DNA of 64,000 nt from Basidiobolus meristosporus CBS 931.73. Taxonomy: Eukaryota > Basidiobolomycota > Basidiobolomycetes > Basidiobolales > Basidiobolaceae. This document shows, in pieces, positions 44,535 to 55,295 of this stretch (position 1 is its first letter; each line of letters starts with the position of its first letter). The stretch covers positions 25,609 through 89,608 of the forward strand of contig MCFE01000347.1 of NCBI GenBank assembly GCA_002104905.1, in the 5' to 3' direction. Made by a program: the position numbers and the translations under genes. The notes under the pieces are model-generated. The model did no database searches and was not told the DNA's origin. It saw nothing but the letters and a program-made list of their open reading frames with translations.

Positions 44535-47440
44535 ATGCCGTCAAAAAATAAAGCAATGTTGTCTGGTTCTCAACCAAACTCCACCACTGATGGCAATAGA
44601 AGAACAGTTGGACAACAGCTTGCTTTGATATTCTGTGCAACAAGCAGGGCTACATCCCAAAAAAGCCCTGTGGACAATGTGCTCATTGAAGATAATAGTG
44701 CAGACTCCTCAGGCTCTCAGTCAAGTAGGCAATTGAGAACCTCTGCAGAGCCACAAGCTGACTGTTATATGCAGGCAGATGAGAATGTAGCAAACACAGT
44801 ACCCTCTGTTGAAGATCAGCAAGTGGCCATGATAACATCATCACCACCCATATTAGCAAGTATGTTATCAGCTCATACCAAAGCATTGATGAAGCAATTA
44901 GGAGTAGTGGCTGGTAGGATAGATGCAATGGCCCACAGAAATCAGGAAGTAATCTAGAAACAGAATGAGTAGATAATACGTGTAGAGCAATCAATATCCC
45001 AGATAGAGAAAGCAGTATCTCTGCGGCAAAGAAGGAACTCAAGTAGCTCAATGTCACAGCTAAGAACTGAGCAATTTCCCAATTTAACAGCTGACAAATA
45101 CTGTGCAGTCTTTGAAGCACAACAACAGTGCTCAAAGATAAAGCCCACAGAAAAGCCTATCACAGCATGGGAGGGAGACAATGTGGTGTTTATACCAAAG
45201 CCTAAAAATCAAAAGACATTGAAGATCCGTGAAGCCATCGAGTGCAATAATGAAGAGTGGGCTAATATACAAGAGGCCATCGGAAGTGTAGCACACCATC
45301 ACCTTAAGGCCAGTATACCATGGGACCATCAGGAAATCAAGGCCAAGCAGAAAGCACTTGACTTATTCCATGTGTATTTTCCTGGATTCAAACAGGCAAA
45401 CAGCTTTTGGGCCAGCATTGGTATGCTAACAAAGTATCCAAAGAATAGCAGTCACTATCAAAGGCAGAAGAACAAGGGTGCCATGGCTAAAAACCAGCAG
45501 CTTCCTCAAGAGCCTGTTACAAGCAGGGTTAAAAGCTCTAAACAAGGATCAAAGAGGAATCAGGTAGCTGGAAGGGTGCCAATTAGGGACAAGCAGGCAG
45601 ACACATATTCACCAACACAACATTTATTGAGGAAAAAGTGTAGTACCACTCAAGAAGCACCCAGTCAAAGTAGCAGTAAGGGACCTGTCAATGATAAAAC
45701 CTAGCTGCTTTACAGGAGCCCATCATTACTATGGTTGAGAGCCAAAAACAAGCAGAAAAGAAACATCAGGTTGCCAGAAGAGTGCCAGCAAGGGACCAGC
45801 AGGCCAAAAAAGATGTGTCAGAGCAAAATTTATCAAGGAGAAAATGTAGTTCTTTACAAGAAGTGCGGTAATGGAAAGTATTCCATTACTACAATATCTC
45901 AGAATCAATATTGCACTCATTTCTTTATTTTGCTTTTTACTATTATAACATAAAAGTGAATGATCAAGAAATTCAAACTTTGAAGGACAAATACTCCAGA
46001 ACCTGATGGGCAATCCACCAAAGAATATTATGTCATATAGAACACAGAGTAGCCAACATATGTTTCAATTGTCAGCTCATTTGAAGCAGTACTTAAGGAG
46101 TTATGACTAAAAGAGTCCAATCGTTGAATATACTAGGCCACTATTGCCAGGATTACTATGGTAACTTTGATCATGTGTCACTTCTGAACCAGCCAATAAA
46201 ATCACGTGTTATTTTCACAGGTGCTGCACCTATGTCCAATCTGAGCCATTGCAAGATTCTAGCTTTGTATCACATGTATTGCTGGGCAATTGCCCAAACA
46301 CTTTGATCCTTCAGAAATTTCATATATATGACTGCCCCAGCTGAAAAATAATGGAGAGCCTCTCTTTCCAGACTCTCCACACTACAATCACAAGTTTAAG
46401 GGTTATAATACTTCCCCTGCATCACTTGCACTGTTGAGTATTCTGACTTTGATTGGTATAACATCAGTAAAGACACTGCAAGGCTCACAAGAATCCAATC
46501 TAAGTTTTACAAGAAACTACCACTTTTCTGTCAGAAAAGTCCCCTCTAAGAAGCCCCTTTACTCTAAAGACACCCCTTTATACACCCCTTTAGGCACCCC
46601 TTTGAAGTAAAGTACACTTTAGAGTCCACTGCAACAAGCCCCTTTACTCTATAGACACCCCTTTAGGTCTAAAGACCCCATTAGAGACTTCTACAACACA
46701 CCCCTTTAGGTCAAAGGGGAGGTCAGAGTTTCCAAATTAGGAAATATTCTCTCAGAAGGGAAAGTGATTTCCAAATAAGGAAAAGTTACTATAAAAGTAA
46801 ATAAGTCCATTAGTTGTCAGAAGGTCAGAACACTGCTGTGGAAGTGAGAAACACTACCTATAGTATGTTTGGAGCCTAAGATTGAGGATATTAATGAAAG
46901 TTATATATCAAACTCCCAATAAACTATTTCAATATTAGCATACCAAAAGTTGTTGTATATTATTGATTAGCCTCTACATTGTAGAGCAAGCCCCAAACTA
47001 ATCATAATACAACCCACCAGAAGCACTCAGGCAAAGTAGTAGTGAAAGACCTGGCAGTGATAAAGGAAAAGATATAGGGAAAAATGTCTACCCAAGCCTG
47101 AGATAGGGAGGCTTGCAAAAATACCTGCAGTTCTTGCCAATTAATGCCACAAGCCCAGTACTGACTGAATCCCAGCATAGCCAAGAAGAATTACCAACAA
47201 GAACAAAGCTGTTTTCCAAAAATTGGAAGCACAGCCAGTTGAGCTACAGTCCAGCAAGGTAGATGAGTTTGCAAAAAAGGCAAATTCTCTACCACAGCCT
47301 CCACATCCTCCATTGTTGACAGAGTGGAGATCCCACTGACTAATAAGGCTATAATGTCAAGAGCTCAAAAGACTATCACAATGCCTTTAGTGGAATTTGG
47401 AGCTTTAGTAGGTACATCAAGAGGTTTCAACAGAAACAAA
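44535..47440 (+). pseudogene. TnpA-like gene of copy 3, interrupted by a solo LTR
   Basis: Starts MPSKNKAMLSGSQPNSTTDGN and is open to a TAG near 44955. It then continues in pieces (SMSQLRTEQFPNL.., GDNVVFIPKPKNQKTLKIREAIECNNEEWANIQEAI, FHVYFPGFKQANSFWASIGML) to 45863. A family-B LTR interrupts it at 45864-47019, and the C-terminal part resumes from 47020 (SGKVVVKDLAVIKEK-like) toward 47440. Stops and shifts throughout. Confidence 0.72.
45864..47019 (+). repeat. Solo LTR, family B
   Basis: About 1156 bp, TGCGGTAATGGAAAG..CAACCCACCA, flanked by the 4-bp duplication GAAG (45860-45863 and 47020-47023). Same structure as the copy at 40429, with TATA-like CATATATATGAC near 46320 and a CCCCTTTA array. 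Confidence 0.85.
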
Positions 47441-47767
47441 TCAATTTGTACACATAAAAAGTAAGAGAAATGTTAGAGTCAGGAAGTCAGGATTGTGAAA
47501 AAGAGCCAATAGCCAATCAATTCACACAAATATAGGAGGCAATAGAGTGTCTGGGATCAGAAAGTGAGTAAATTGGCAGGGAATCAATCAAAAGCCACTT
47601 ATACATTGTTGTGATGAAAACTTTTGACCAAGTGTTTTGTGAAATCTAGGGTGCAATTATTTTTCAATGGTCTCTGGATGATGTCCTGATGGGATCAGTA
47701 CCTCTTAGTCACAGGAATTTAACTCTGTGATGGCCTTTTGATAGGATCATCTCAAAAATTTTTCATA

Positions 47768-48234
47768 AGGCAAGCCAACAGTCAACTGATCTTGGAGGCA
47801 CAACAAGTGAGGAATACTCAGAGTAGGCATCATTTTTTATTTTTGGCTCTTTCCCAAGTTTGTGCTTGTACAGTTAAAGATACTTTGCTGTCTTTATACC
47901 TATTGACCATAGCGGCATTCTTACCAAGTCCCTGCTAGAGGAATTTCCAGTTGTTTTGACCTTAAAAGCTGTAGTATATTGCCATCTCAAGGAATGCAGA
48001 ACCAAGCACATAGTTATGTTAAGACACCAACTAAATTGGGAATTGTAGCTTAATAGCTTTCTCTTGACAAGCTTGTGGCTTTATTCTTGTTTACACTAGA
48101 GTAGTGACAAAGCCCAATTGTTCATAGCAAGCTTTTGCCAGAGATTATTGCACTTAAGAAACACCCCACACACAAAACACTTGAGAAGTGTTGGATGTAT
48201 CCCTTCTTTGTACTTATATACCACCACAGTGTGA
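47768..48234. mobile_element. Possible relic of a chromovirus 5' leader
   Basis: 47860-48110 resembles, by eye, the leader between LTR and gag of the element at 28221 (28880-29110): AAAGATACTTT, CTATTG(A/G)(C/T)CA, TTTCCAGTTGTT, GGAATTGTAGCTTAATAG and CTTGTGGCTTTA landmarks in the same order and orientation. No coding part follows, because a TnpA-like fragment begins at about 48235. Confidence 0.45.
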
Positions 48235-49030
48235 AGGCAGTGGTAGAGAAGTTGCCTTCTTGGCAAGCTCTTCTACTTTGCTGAAGTGTAGCTCAACTGA
48301 GTGTGCTTCCAATTCTTGAGAAAACAGCTTTTGTTTTGCTGGTAATTCCCTTGGAAACAATGGTATCCAGCCTATTCCAGGCATAAGGGGTCAACTATCA
48401 AGAACTACAACTTTTTTCTTACGCCTCCCTGTCTTTGGCTTGGGTACACTTTTTTCCCTTTACCTTTGCCTTTATCACTGCCAGGTCTTTTGCTGCTATT
48501 CTGTCTGCATGGTTCTGGTATTCAACCACATTTTCTTCTTAGTAAATGTTCCACTGGTGAGTCTGTTTCTGCCTTCTTAGTCATTATCAGCACTTTTCTG
48601 GCATTCTGATGTTTCTTTGCCACTTGTTTTGAGCTTTTGGCCCTAGTTGTAGCAGGCTCCTGTGGAAGCTGCAGGTGTTTATCACTGCTAGGTCCATTAC
48701 TATTACTTTGACTAAGTGCACCTTCAAAGAAACTACACTATTTTATTGAAAAATTGTACAATGGTGCATCTGTGTCTATTTACTTCTCCCTGATTGGCAC
48801 TCTTCCAGCTACCCAATGTTACTTTGATGCTTGCTTAAAGCTTTTGGCCCTGTTGATAATTGGAATTTGAGAAAGCTACTAGTTTCCAGCCATGACACCC
48901 TTGCTCTTCTGCCTTTGAAAGTCTTGCTATTCTTAAGATATTATTGTGCATACCAATGCTGGCCCAAAATCTGTTTGCTTGCTTGAGTCCAGGATAATAT
49001 TTATAGAAAAGGTTAGGCATATTTAAAGCT
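48235..49030 (-). pseudogene. TnpA-like C-terminal fragment (copy 4)
   Basis: The reverse strand matches the C-terminal half of the companion protein: YYPGLKQANRFWASIGM at 49020-48960, the basic repeat region, then the PVELQSSKVDEFAEKG-like segment near 48300. It is the same orientation as copy 1 and heavily mutated. No transposase is attached. Confidence 0.65.
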
Positions 49031-49035
49031 TTTAC

Positions 49036-50255
49036 TGATTCTTATTGAGGTTGAAGCAGCTACCTATATACATATTGCCAGATCAATTGCTGACCAATTG
49101 TATTTCCTAATGTAGGTTGTGGCTGATGACTGATTTCATTGCATTGATGTCACCAAAAAAGATTGAATTTAATAAATGTACTTCTGTTTGATGAGGATCT
49201 GATGATTTGTCTGCTACCAATAATATCAATTTAGTATAATCCTGATATAGAAATAGGCTAAGCATAAAAGTAATTGATTTGACTATGAATTAATCTCACT
49301 TAAGCATTCAAGCAGCAGATTCCTGCAATCTTCCCTACTAAAGATGGGAAGGCTCTCCTGAATTTCCTTTCTTATGATATCAATATCTTCATGGTTCAGC
49401 GTTGTTAATAAGCCATGAAAGCTTGAGTCTACCTCTGTTAGCTAAATGTCTTGGATATTCCCTTGTTTGTCTACTAGTTAGTAAGCTTTAATTGAACATT
49501 CTCTGAAGATCTTGAATGGACCTGTCCCATGTTGCGCAAATTCTTCAGACTATTGTTTCTTAGCAACACAAAGTTCTTAACTGTTAAGGCCTCTGGTGAT
49601 ATAAATTTATAAAATCTCTGCTTCATTATTTCTGCACTTTTAGAGATCTTAGCCTGTGCCTTAAAATGCTTTTGTTACAATCATTAGTGTCTACTAGGCT
49701 GACTGAGCTTATGCTCAAGATTGCATCATCACCCAATAAGATCCTACTTATTATATCTATTTCTGTCTGATAAGGATATGCTGATTCATCTGCTGGCTAA
49801 TGCTACTGATTTGATAGATAACATTCATATACTGATAAGCTAAGCATAACACTAATTGATTTGACCAAAAGGTGATCTAACTTAAACATTAAAGTGGTAG
49901 ATCATAATATTCTCCCCTACTAAAGTTGAGCGGGTTCTCCTGAATCTCTTTTCTTGTGATACCAATATCTTGATGGTTCAGTATTGCTGGCAAGTCTTTC
50001 AAACTTGAGTCTGTCTCTATGAGCTAAATATTCCCAGATATTCCCTAGTTTGTCCACTAGTTGGTAAGTTGCAAATGGATATTCTCTGATGATCTTAACA
50101 GGTCCTGTCCATTGCGGCTCACACTTCTTCCAAGTATTGTTTCTCATCAATATAAAGTTCCCAAATGTCAATGATTCTGATGATTTAGTCTTATCAATTC
50201 TCTGCTTCAAAGACTACAAATCCTGTAGCGCTGCTGATGAGCATCTATTCTGGTG
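49036..50255 (-). pseudogene. Two tandem relics of gypsy family C (integrase end plus LTR)
   Basis: Reading on minus: an integrase C-terminal piece at 50210-49920 (WTGPVKIIREYPFATYQLVD, GPF/Y-type module), then a family-C LTR piece (49908 to about 49690). A second, more decayed integrase piece (about 49680-49360) and a second LTR piece (about 49345-49040) follow. The two units align with each other and with the family-C LTR at 56868. Stops are frequent, so neither is functional. Confidence 0.68.
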
Positions 50256-50375
50256 GTATCATCTACCGCTTGAATATTTGAGTTATATCTTTTTTGGTTA
50301 AATCAATTAACTATATGTTTAGCTTATCGGTATATCAGTGTTATCTATCAAATTGGTAGCATTAGTCAGTAGTTC
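50256..50375 (+). repeat. Family-C LTR, left part, split by the copia element
   Basis: The sequence from TGGTATCATCTACCGCTTGAA aligns with the start of the family-C LTR (TGTTATGATCTGCCGCTTGAA at 56868). It continues at 55067-55293 after the copia insertion. Confidence 0.75.
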
Positions 50376-50744
50376 TGTTGAAATATTGGACTATTTGGTA
50401 TCATTCAGCAGCTAAAAATTTACTTGACAATTCTAGGCTAGTCTTAGTTACTGTAGGACTCATTTACTGCCTTAACTTTGCCACTTTCTCCAGATATATG
50501 ATCTTATGATTATTCCCCTATAGTCAGGATCAAATTAGCACTATTACCAAACATTATGTACTAACCCTGAAACTGTTACAGAATGCTCCTGAATATTGAG
50601 AAACCCTCCCTACTTAGTGTTGCAGCTGTATTACTTCTACAAAGGTATAAATACTGAGCTTCTTTATGAATAAACAAAAGTTCAACTATTATCACTATTT
50701 CTTGATAAGTTCCTTATATCGAAATCACTTCTTAAATTGCAACA
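50376..50744 (+). repeat. 5' LTR of the copia element
   Basis: 369 bp, TGTTGAAATATTGG..AAATTGCAACA. TATAAATA at about 50646-50653 is the likely TATA box. Confidence 0.93.
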
Positions 50745-50757
50745 GGTTATGAGCCCC
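50745..50757 (+). other. Primer binding site, half-tRNA initiator Met type
   Basis: GGTTATGAGCCCC directly follows the 5' LTR. It is complementary to the anticodon stem-loop of initiator tRNA-Met (GGGCUCAUAACC), as in Drosophila copia, where a cleaved tRNA fragment primes. Confidence 0.8.
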
Positions 50758-50780
50758 GATTGCCTTAATCTATTCTAAAG

Positions 50781-53700
50781 ATGACTTCTACCAGCAAACA
50801 AAGCAATACCAACATCTTCCCTGCAAAGGAGAGGTTTGATGGGAAGAACTACAGACTTTGGAGAATCAAGATGCAGATCCACCTTGAGGAAAGAAAGCTT
50901 TGGAACATAGTAACAGGAAAGGAAGTTGAGCCCAAAGGAACAGCAGAAGATGTGGAGAAGTTTCAAGAGAAGGAGAGAAAGGCCTTCAATGCAATATGCA
51001 TCAATGTGCAAGACTCCTTCATTGGACAAATCCATGCCTCAAATACTGCCAAAGCAGCATGGGAATCCTTAGAGAAGATCTTTAGAGCAAAGTCAGTAGC
51101 AAGCAAGCTTTATTTGAAACAAAAGGTCTTCAACATGAGAAAAAAGCCAGATGATGACATGCTACAACTCATTACCAGAATGGAGACACTTGCAGAAGAA
51201 CTTTACAGTATTAATGCTGGTGTAGATGATGAAGAAAAGATACTCTGTCTGCTTTGCAGCCTACCAGACGAGTATGAGCCACTCATACTTTCTCTTGAAA
51301 GCAGAGAAGACAACTTGACTTTAGACTATGTCAAAGGAAGACTTCTCCATGAAGAACTCAGACGTAATGATCAAGCAGAGAAAATTGAAGATAATGCTTT
51401 ATTCAGTTCAGAAAGGCATACAGAAAAGAAGGGAAAGCAACAAAACCGAAGAAAACCTGGCTGCTGTAACTACTGTAAGAAACCAGGACACTGGGCAAGA
51501 GAATGCAAGAAGAAACAAGCAGACGAAAAACAGAAACTAGAGCAGGCAAACCATATAACTACTGATGAACAGTTATTTGTCACTGTACAAGAGAGTGCAA
51601 GTAACCGAAGTAATGAATGGTATATTGACTCTGGAGCATCACAGCATATTTGTGGTATAAAGGATTGGTTCAGCAACTTAAAGACTATTCCCGTAAGAAA
51701 GGTTTATCTGGGAGATAACTCTGCATTGGAAGCTACCACTAGTGGGTCTATACAACTAAATTTGAGTGATAGCTCAGGGGCAACAACAGCAAAACTGACT
51801 GACGTACTCTATGTACCTGGAATAGCTAAGAACCTACTCTCAGTCAGTAAAGCAACTACTCAGGGACTGAAATTCGTTTTTACTAAGCTGAGCTGCTCAA
51901 TATTGAGTGAAAATGGACAAAAATTAGCTTTGGGAATCAGAGATCACAATATATACAAGTTACAATGCAAGATCATTGTACCTGAGTATGTCAACATTGC
52001 TGAAACTGATGAAACCAACTGGGAGACGTGGCATAGGAGGCTAGGACACATAGGGGAACAGAAAATGAGCCAATTGGTAAAAAATCAGCTTGTTTTGGGC
52101 CTAAAATACTCAATTCCGATCAAATTGAATGTTTGTAAGGGATGTTCATATGGCAAACAAGCTAGACAACGTTTCAAGAGCTCAGAAGGCATTAATACCA
52201 CCGAGATATTGGCTATTGTACACTCAGACATATGTGGCCCCATGAGAACACTGTCCTTTGGAGCCAAGAGATACTTTATGACGTTTATTGATGACAAGAC
52301 AAGATATACATGGGTGTACTTCCTCAAAACAAAGGATGAAGCTTTAGAGACGTTCAAGCACTTCAAGAACATGGCAGAAACACAAACTGGGTGTAAATTG
52401 AAGGTACTACGAAGTGACAATGGAGGAGAATACTGCTCAAAGGAGTGTGCAAAATACTGCTTGTCTACTGGTATACTTCAACAGACCACAGTTCCTCATA
52501 CTCCACAGCAAAATGGAGTAGCAGAACGTGCAAATAGAACAATAGTAGAGATGGGAAGATCTATGCTACATGATAAGGGAATGGACTACAAGTTTTGGGC
52601 TGAATCTGTTGCTACCGCTGTATACATCAAGAACAGATGCCCAACAACAGCACTACGTGATTCTACACCCTTTGAAGCATATACAGGCAAAAAACCAGAT
52701 CTCCAGCATCTCAGGATCTTTGGCAGTGATGTTTTTTATCACATCCCTGACAAAAAACGCTCAAAGTTGGAACCAAAGAGTAGAAAAGGGATCTTTCTTG
52801 GGTATTGTGAAGATACTAAAGGGTATAGAGTGTATGATGGCAAAATTCAGAAGCTGATCAAGAGCCGGGACGTTGTATTTGAGGAGAATTCAGATCAGAA
52901 AGCCACAGAAATCATTGGCCAGCTGCCTGATGATGCAATCAACACAAATGAGGAAGATACGTACCAAATCCAGCCAGAGATGGAAGATACTTCTACCAGT
53001 TCCAGGTCAGATCAGATTATCCCAGTTAGGAGATCTACCAGAATAAGAAATGCCCCTGGATCCTGGTGGCAGACATCCAATGATCATGAAGAAGCTGATC
53101 TTGCCTTATGTGCCGAACCTCAGAATCTGGAACAGGCAATGCAAGGTCCAGATGCTACTAAGTGGCAACAAGCCATGCAGGAGGAGTACCAATCACTGAT
53201 CAAGGCAAAAACGTGGGAACTGGTAGATTTACCAAATGGGAGAAAGCCAATAGGATGTAGATGGGTCTACAAGATCAAGATAACCTCAAATGGTGCCGTT
53301 GATAAGTACAAGGCTAGATTGGTAGCTAAAGGCTATTCTCAGATCCAGGGACTAGACTTTAAGGAAACATTTGCTCCGGTTGCCAAGTTTAACTCTATTA
53401 GGACAGTTCTAGCCCTGGCAGCTGTACACAGTCTAGATCTACACCAAATGGACGTCAAAACAGCCTTTCTAAATGGGGATTTGCAAGAAACTATATATAT
53501 GGAGCAACCAGAAGGTTTTACCGATCCAAAAAGCCCCCATAAGGTGTGCAAACTTAGAAAATCATTGTATGGGCTTAAGCAGGCACCCAGAGCATGGTAT
53601 AACAAGATTGACACATATCTAGAGGAAATTGGGTTCTCTTGTAGCACTGCAGATCACAGTATATATGTGAAACAGCTCAAAAAGGGTGTGATCATCCTAG

Positions 53701-54698
53701 TTCTTTATGTGGACAGCCCAATTATAGCTACAAGTGATCAAGAGGCACTTAAACAGACAAAATCAGATCTCTTCAGCAAGTTTGAGATGAAAGATCTTGG
53801 AAAATTGAGCTATTTTCTTGGAATTGAGGTCAAATTTGACATACCTACGCAGAAAATTGTGCTGAATCAGTCTAAGTACATCAGGGACATTCTTAGACGC
53901 TTCAAAATGGAAAATTGCAAGCCTGCAGCAACCCCTATGGACAATAACCTGAAATTAAGCAAATCTCAGCCAGTTATGGATGAAAACGGCTCAAATATGG
54001 ACCAAAACTTTCCCTATCAATCAATGGTCGGTAGCCTAATGTACTTGATGGTGTCTACACGTCCAGATATTGCAGTAGCAGTAGGAATAGTCAGCCAATT
54101 CATGCAGAATTATGGATCAGATCAAATTGCAGCAGTTAAGTGGATTTTCAGATATCTACAAGGTACCATAAATATGGTACTGGAATACTCTGGAGCAGCT
54201 AATAGGCGAAAATTTGATGGTTATAGTGATTCAGATTGGGGTAGAGATCTGATTGACAGACGCTCTACCACAGGCTATGTATTTCTTTATGCTGGTGCAG
54301 CTATTACTTGGAATTGCAAGAAACAACCAACTGTGGCACTATCTACAACTGAAGCCAAATATATGGCTGCATGTCAAGCAACTAAGGAGGCTATATGGCT
54401 ACAAAAATTATTCAAAGACTTAGGTTTTAATTCAGGTGAACCAACATGTATTTACAAGGATAATCAAAGTTGTATTTCATTAGCTAGATATCCTACTAAT
54501 CATGCCAGAACTAAGCACATTGATATACAGCATCACTTTGTGAGGGAAGCTGTAGAAAATAACTTAGTAGAGCTGGTTTACTGCCCAACTGACAAAATGG
54601 TGGCAGACATATTGACAAAACCACTAGCTAGGCCACAGTTTGAGATCCTTAGAGAGAAATTGGGATTAAGAAATTATTTAGTTGAGGGGGAGTGTTGA
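50781..54698 (+). CDS. Copia Gag-Pol polyprotein with YVDS in the RT active site
   Basis: 1305 residues in one frame. Gag (UBN2-like: RLWRIKMQIHLEERKLW, AWESLEKIFRAKS), CCHC knuckle CNYCKKPGHWAREC (about 228-241), protease WYIDSGASQHICG (about 280), GAG-pre-integrase (WHRRLGHIGEQKMSQL, CKGCSYGK), integrase (HSDICGPM, SDNGGEYCS, QNGVAERANRTI with the D-D-E set), reverse transcriptase (CRWVYKIK, KARLVAKGYSQ, MDVKTAFLNGDLQETIYMEQP), and RNase H (GYSDSDWG, TEAKYMAACQATKEAIWL, HARTKHIDIQHHF). The RT catalytic box, normally YVDD, reads YVDS (976-979). This loses one of the two adjacent metal-binding aspartates. The last codons and the stop lie in the first six bases of the 3' LTR, so the purine tract (GTTGAGGGGGAG) is coding. 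Confidence 0.95.
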   Translation: MTSTSKQSNTNIFPAKERFDGKNYRLWRIKMQIHLEERKLWNIVTGKEVEPKGTAEDVEKFQEKERKAFNAICINVQDSFIGQIHASNTAKAAWESLEKIFRAKSVASKLYLKQKVFNMRKKPDDDMLQLITRMETLAEELYSINAGVDDEEKILCLLCSLPDEYEPLILSLESREDNLTLDYVKGRLLHEELRRNDQAEKIEDNALFSSERHTEKKGKQQNRRKPGCCNYCKKPGHWARECKKKQADEKQKLEQANHITTDEQLFVTVQESASNRSNEWYIDSGASQHICGIKDWFSNLKTIPVRKVYLGDNSALEATTSGSIQLNLSDSSGATTAKLTDVLYVPGIAKNLLSVSKATTQGLKFVFTKLSCSILSENGQKLALGIRDHNIYKLQCKIIVPEYVNIAETDETNWETWHRRLGHIGEQKMSQLVKNQLVLGLKYSIPIKLNVCKGCSYGKQARQRFKSSEGINTTEILAIVHSDICGPMRTLSFGAKRYFMTFIDDKTRYTWVYFLKTKDEALETFKHFKNMAETQTGCKLKVLRSDNGGEYCSKECAKYCLSTGILQQTTVPHTPQQNGVAERANRTIVEMGRSMLHDKGMDYKFWAESVATAVYIKNRCPTTALRDSTPFEAYTGKKPDLQHLRIFGSDVFYHIPDKKRSKLEPKSRKGIFLGYCEDTKGYRVYDGKIQKLIKSRDVVFEENSDQKATEIIGQLPDDAINTNEEDTYQIQPEMEDTSTSSRSDQIIPVRRSTRIRNAPGSWWQTSNDHEEADLALCAEPQNLEQAMQGPDATKWQQAMQEEYQSLIKAKTWELVDLPNGRKPIGCRWVYKIKITSNGAVDKYKARLVAKGYSQIQGLDFKETFAPVAKFNSIRTVLALAAVHSLDLHQMDVKTAFLNGDLQETIYMEQPEGFTDPKSPHKVCKLRKSLYGLKQAPRAWYNKIDTYLEEIGFSCSTADHSIYVKQLKKGVIILVLYVDSPIIATSDQEALKQTKSDLFSKFEMKDLGKLSYFLGIEVKFDIPTQKIVLNQSKYIRDILRRFKMENCKPAATPMDNNLKLSKSQPVMDENGSNMDQNFPYQSMVGSLMYLMVSTRPDIAVAVGIVSQFMQNYGSDQIAAVKWIFRYLQGTINMVLEYSGAANRRKFDGYSDSDWGRDLIDRRSTTGYVFLYAGAAITWNCKKQPTVALSTTEAKYMAACQATKEAIWLQKLFKDLGFNSGEPTCIYKDNQSCISLARYPTNHARTKHIDIQHHFVREAVENNLVELVYCPTDKMVADILTKPLARPQFEILREKLGLRNYLVEGEC

Positions 54699-55061
54699 AA
54701 TATTGGACTATTTGGTATCATTCAGCAGCTAAAAATTTACTTGACAATTCTAGGCTAGTCTTAGTTACTGTAGGACTCATTTACTGCCTTAACTTTGCCA
54801 CTTTCTCCAGATATATGATCTTATGATTATTCCCCTATAGTCAGGATCAAATTAGCACTATTACTAAACATTATGTACTAACCCTGAAACTGTTACAGAA
54901 TGCTCCTGAATATTGAGAAACCCTCCCTACTTAGTGTTGCAGCTGTATTACTTCTACAAAGGTATAAATACTGAGCTTCTTTATGAATAAACAACAGTTC
55001 AACTATTATCACTATTTCTTGATAAGTTCCTTATATCCAAATCACTTCTTAAATTGCAACA
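54693..55061 (+). repeat. 3' LTR of the copia element
   Basis: 369 bp. It differs from the 5' LTR at about three sites (ACTAAAC/ACCAAAC, AACAACAG/AACAAAAG, ATCCAAATC/ATCGAAATC). Confidence 0.93.
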
Positions 55062-55295
55062 AGTTCCTTATTAGGCAGGAAAAGATATATTAAGTAGGAT
55101 CTTTTTAGGTGATGATGAGGCAGTTAAATGAGTCATTGGCCACAATCTACATTAGGAAATACAATCAGTCAGCAATTTTTCTGGCAAACTGTACAAAAGA
55201 AGCTGCTGGAACCTCAATAAAGATCAGTTCAAGTTTTAGTGAATTCAATACTAGCTAAACTCCCTATTCCTCCACAACTCTTATACCAAGGCTAA
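55062..55295 (+). repeat. Family-C LTR, right part
   Basis: Continues the LTR split by the copia element: a CTTATTAGGCAGG-type segment through GAGCTGCTGGAACCTCAATAAA-like sequence to CTCTTATACCAAGGC. It aligns with 57005-57230. Confidence 0.7.

Larger units (their letters stand above)
40008..47767. mobile_element. CACTA/Tnp2-like transposon, copy 3, with two solo LTRs inside
   Basis: The left boundary CCCTATGAAAATAACTTGGTCC at 40008 starts an arm homologous to the copy-1 arm (40008-40428 and 41571-41750, split by a solo LTR). A transposase relic on minus follows (44312 to about 41757), then the divergent promoter (44313-44534) and a TnpA-like gene on plus (44535 to about 47440, split by a second solo LTR). 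The right boundary is TTTTTCATA near 47766. The right side lacks the long arm, so the copy is asymmetric. Confidence 0.7.
50376..55061 (+). mobile_element. Ty1/copia retrotransposon, full-length, recent
   Basis: LTRs at 50376-50744 and 54693-55061, both 369 bp with TGTTG/CAACA ends, differ at about three positions by eye. A perfect 5-bp duplication AGTTC flanks the element (50371-50375, 55062-55066). It inserted into a family-C LTR. One uninterrupted ORF of 1305 codons spans the interior. The primer site matches the anticodon region of initiator tRNA. Despite the young LTRs, the RT active site is altered (see the CDS entry). Confidence 0.95.
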
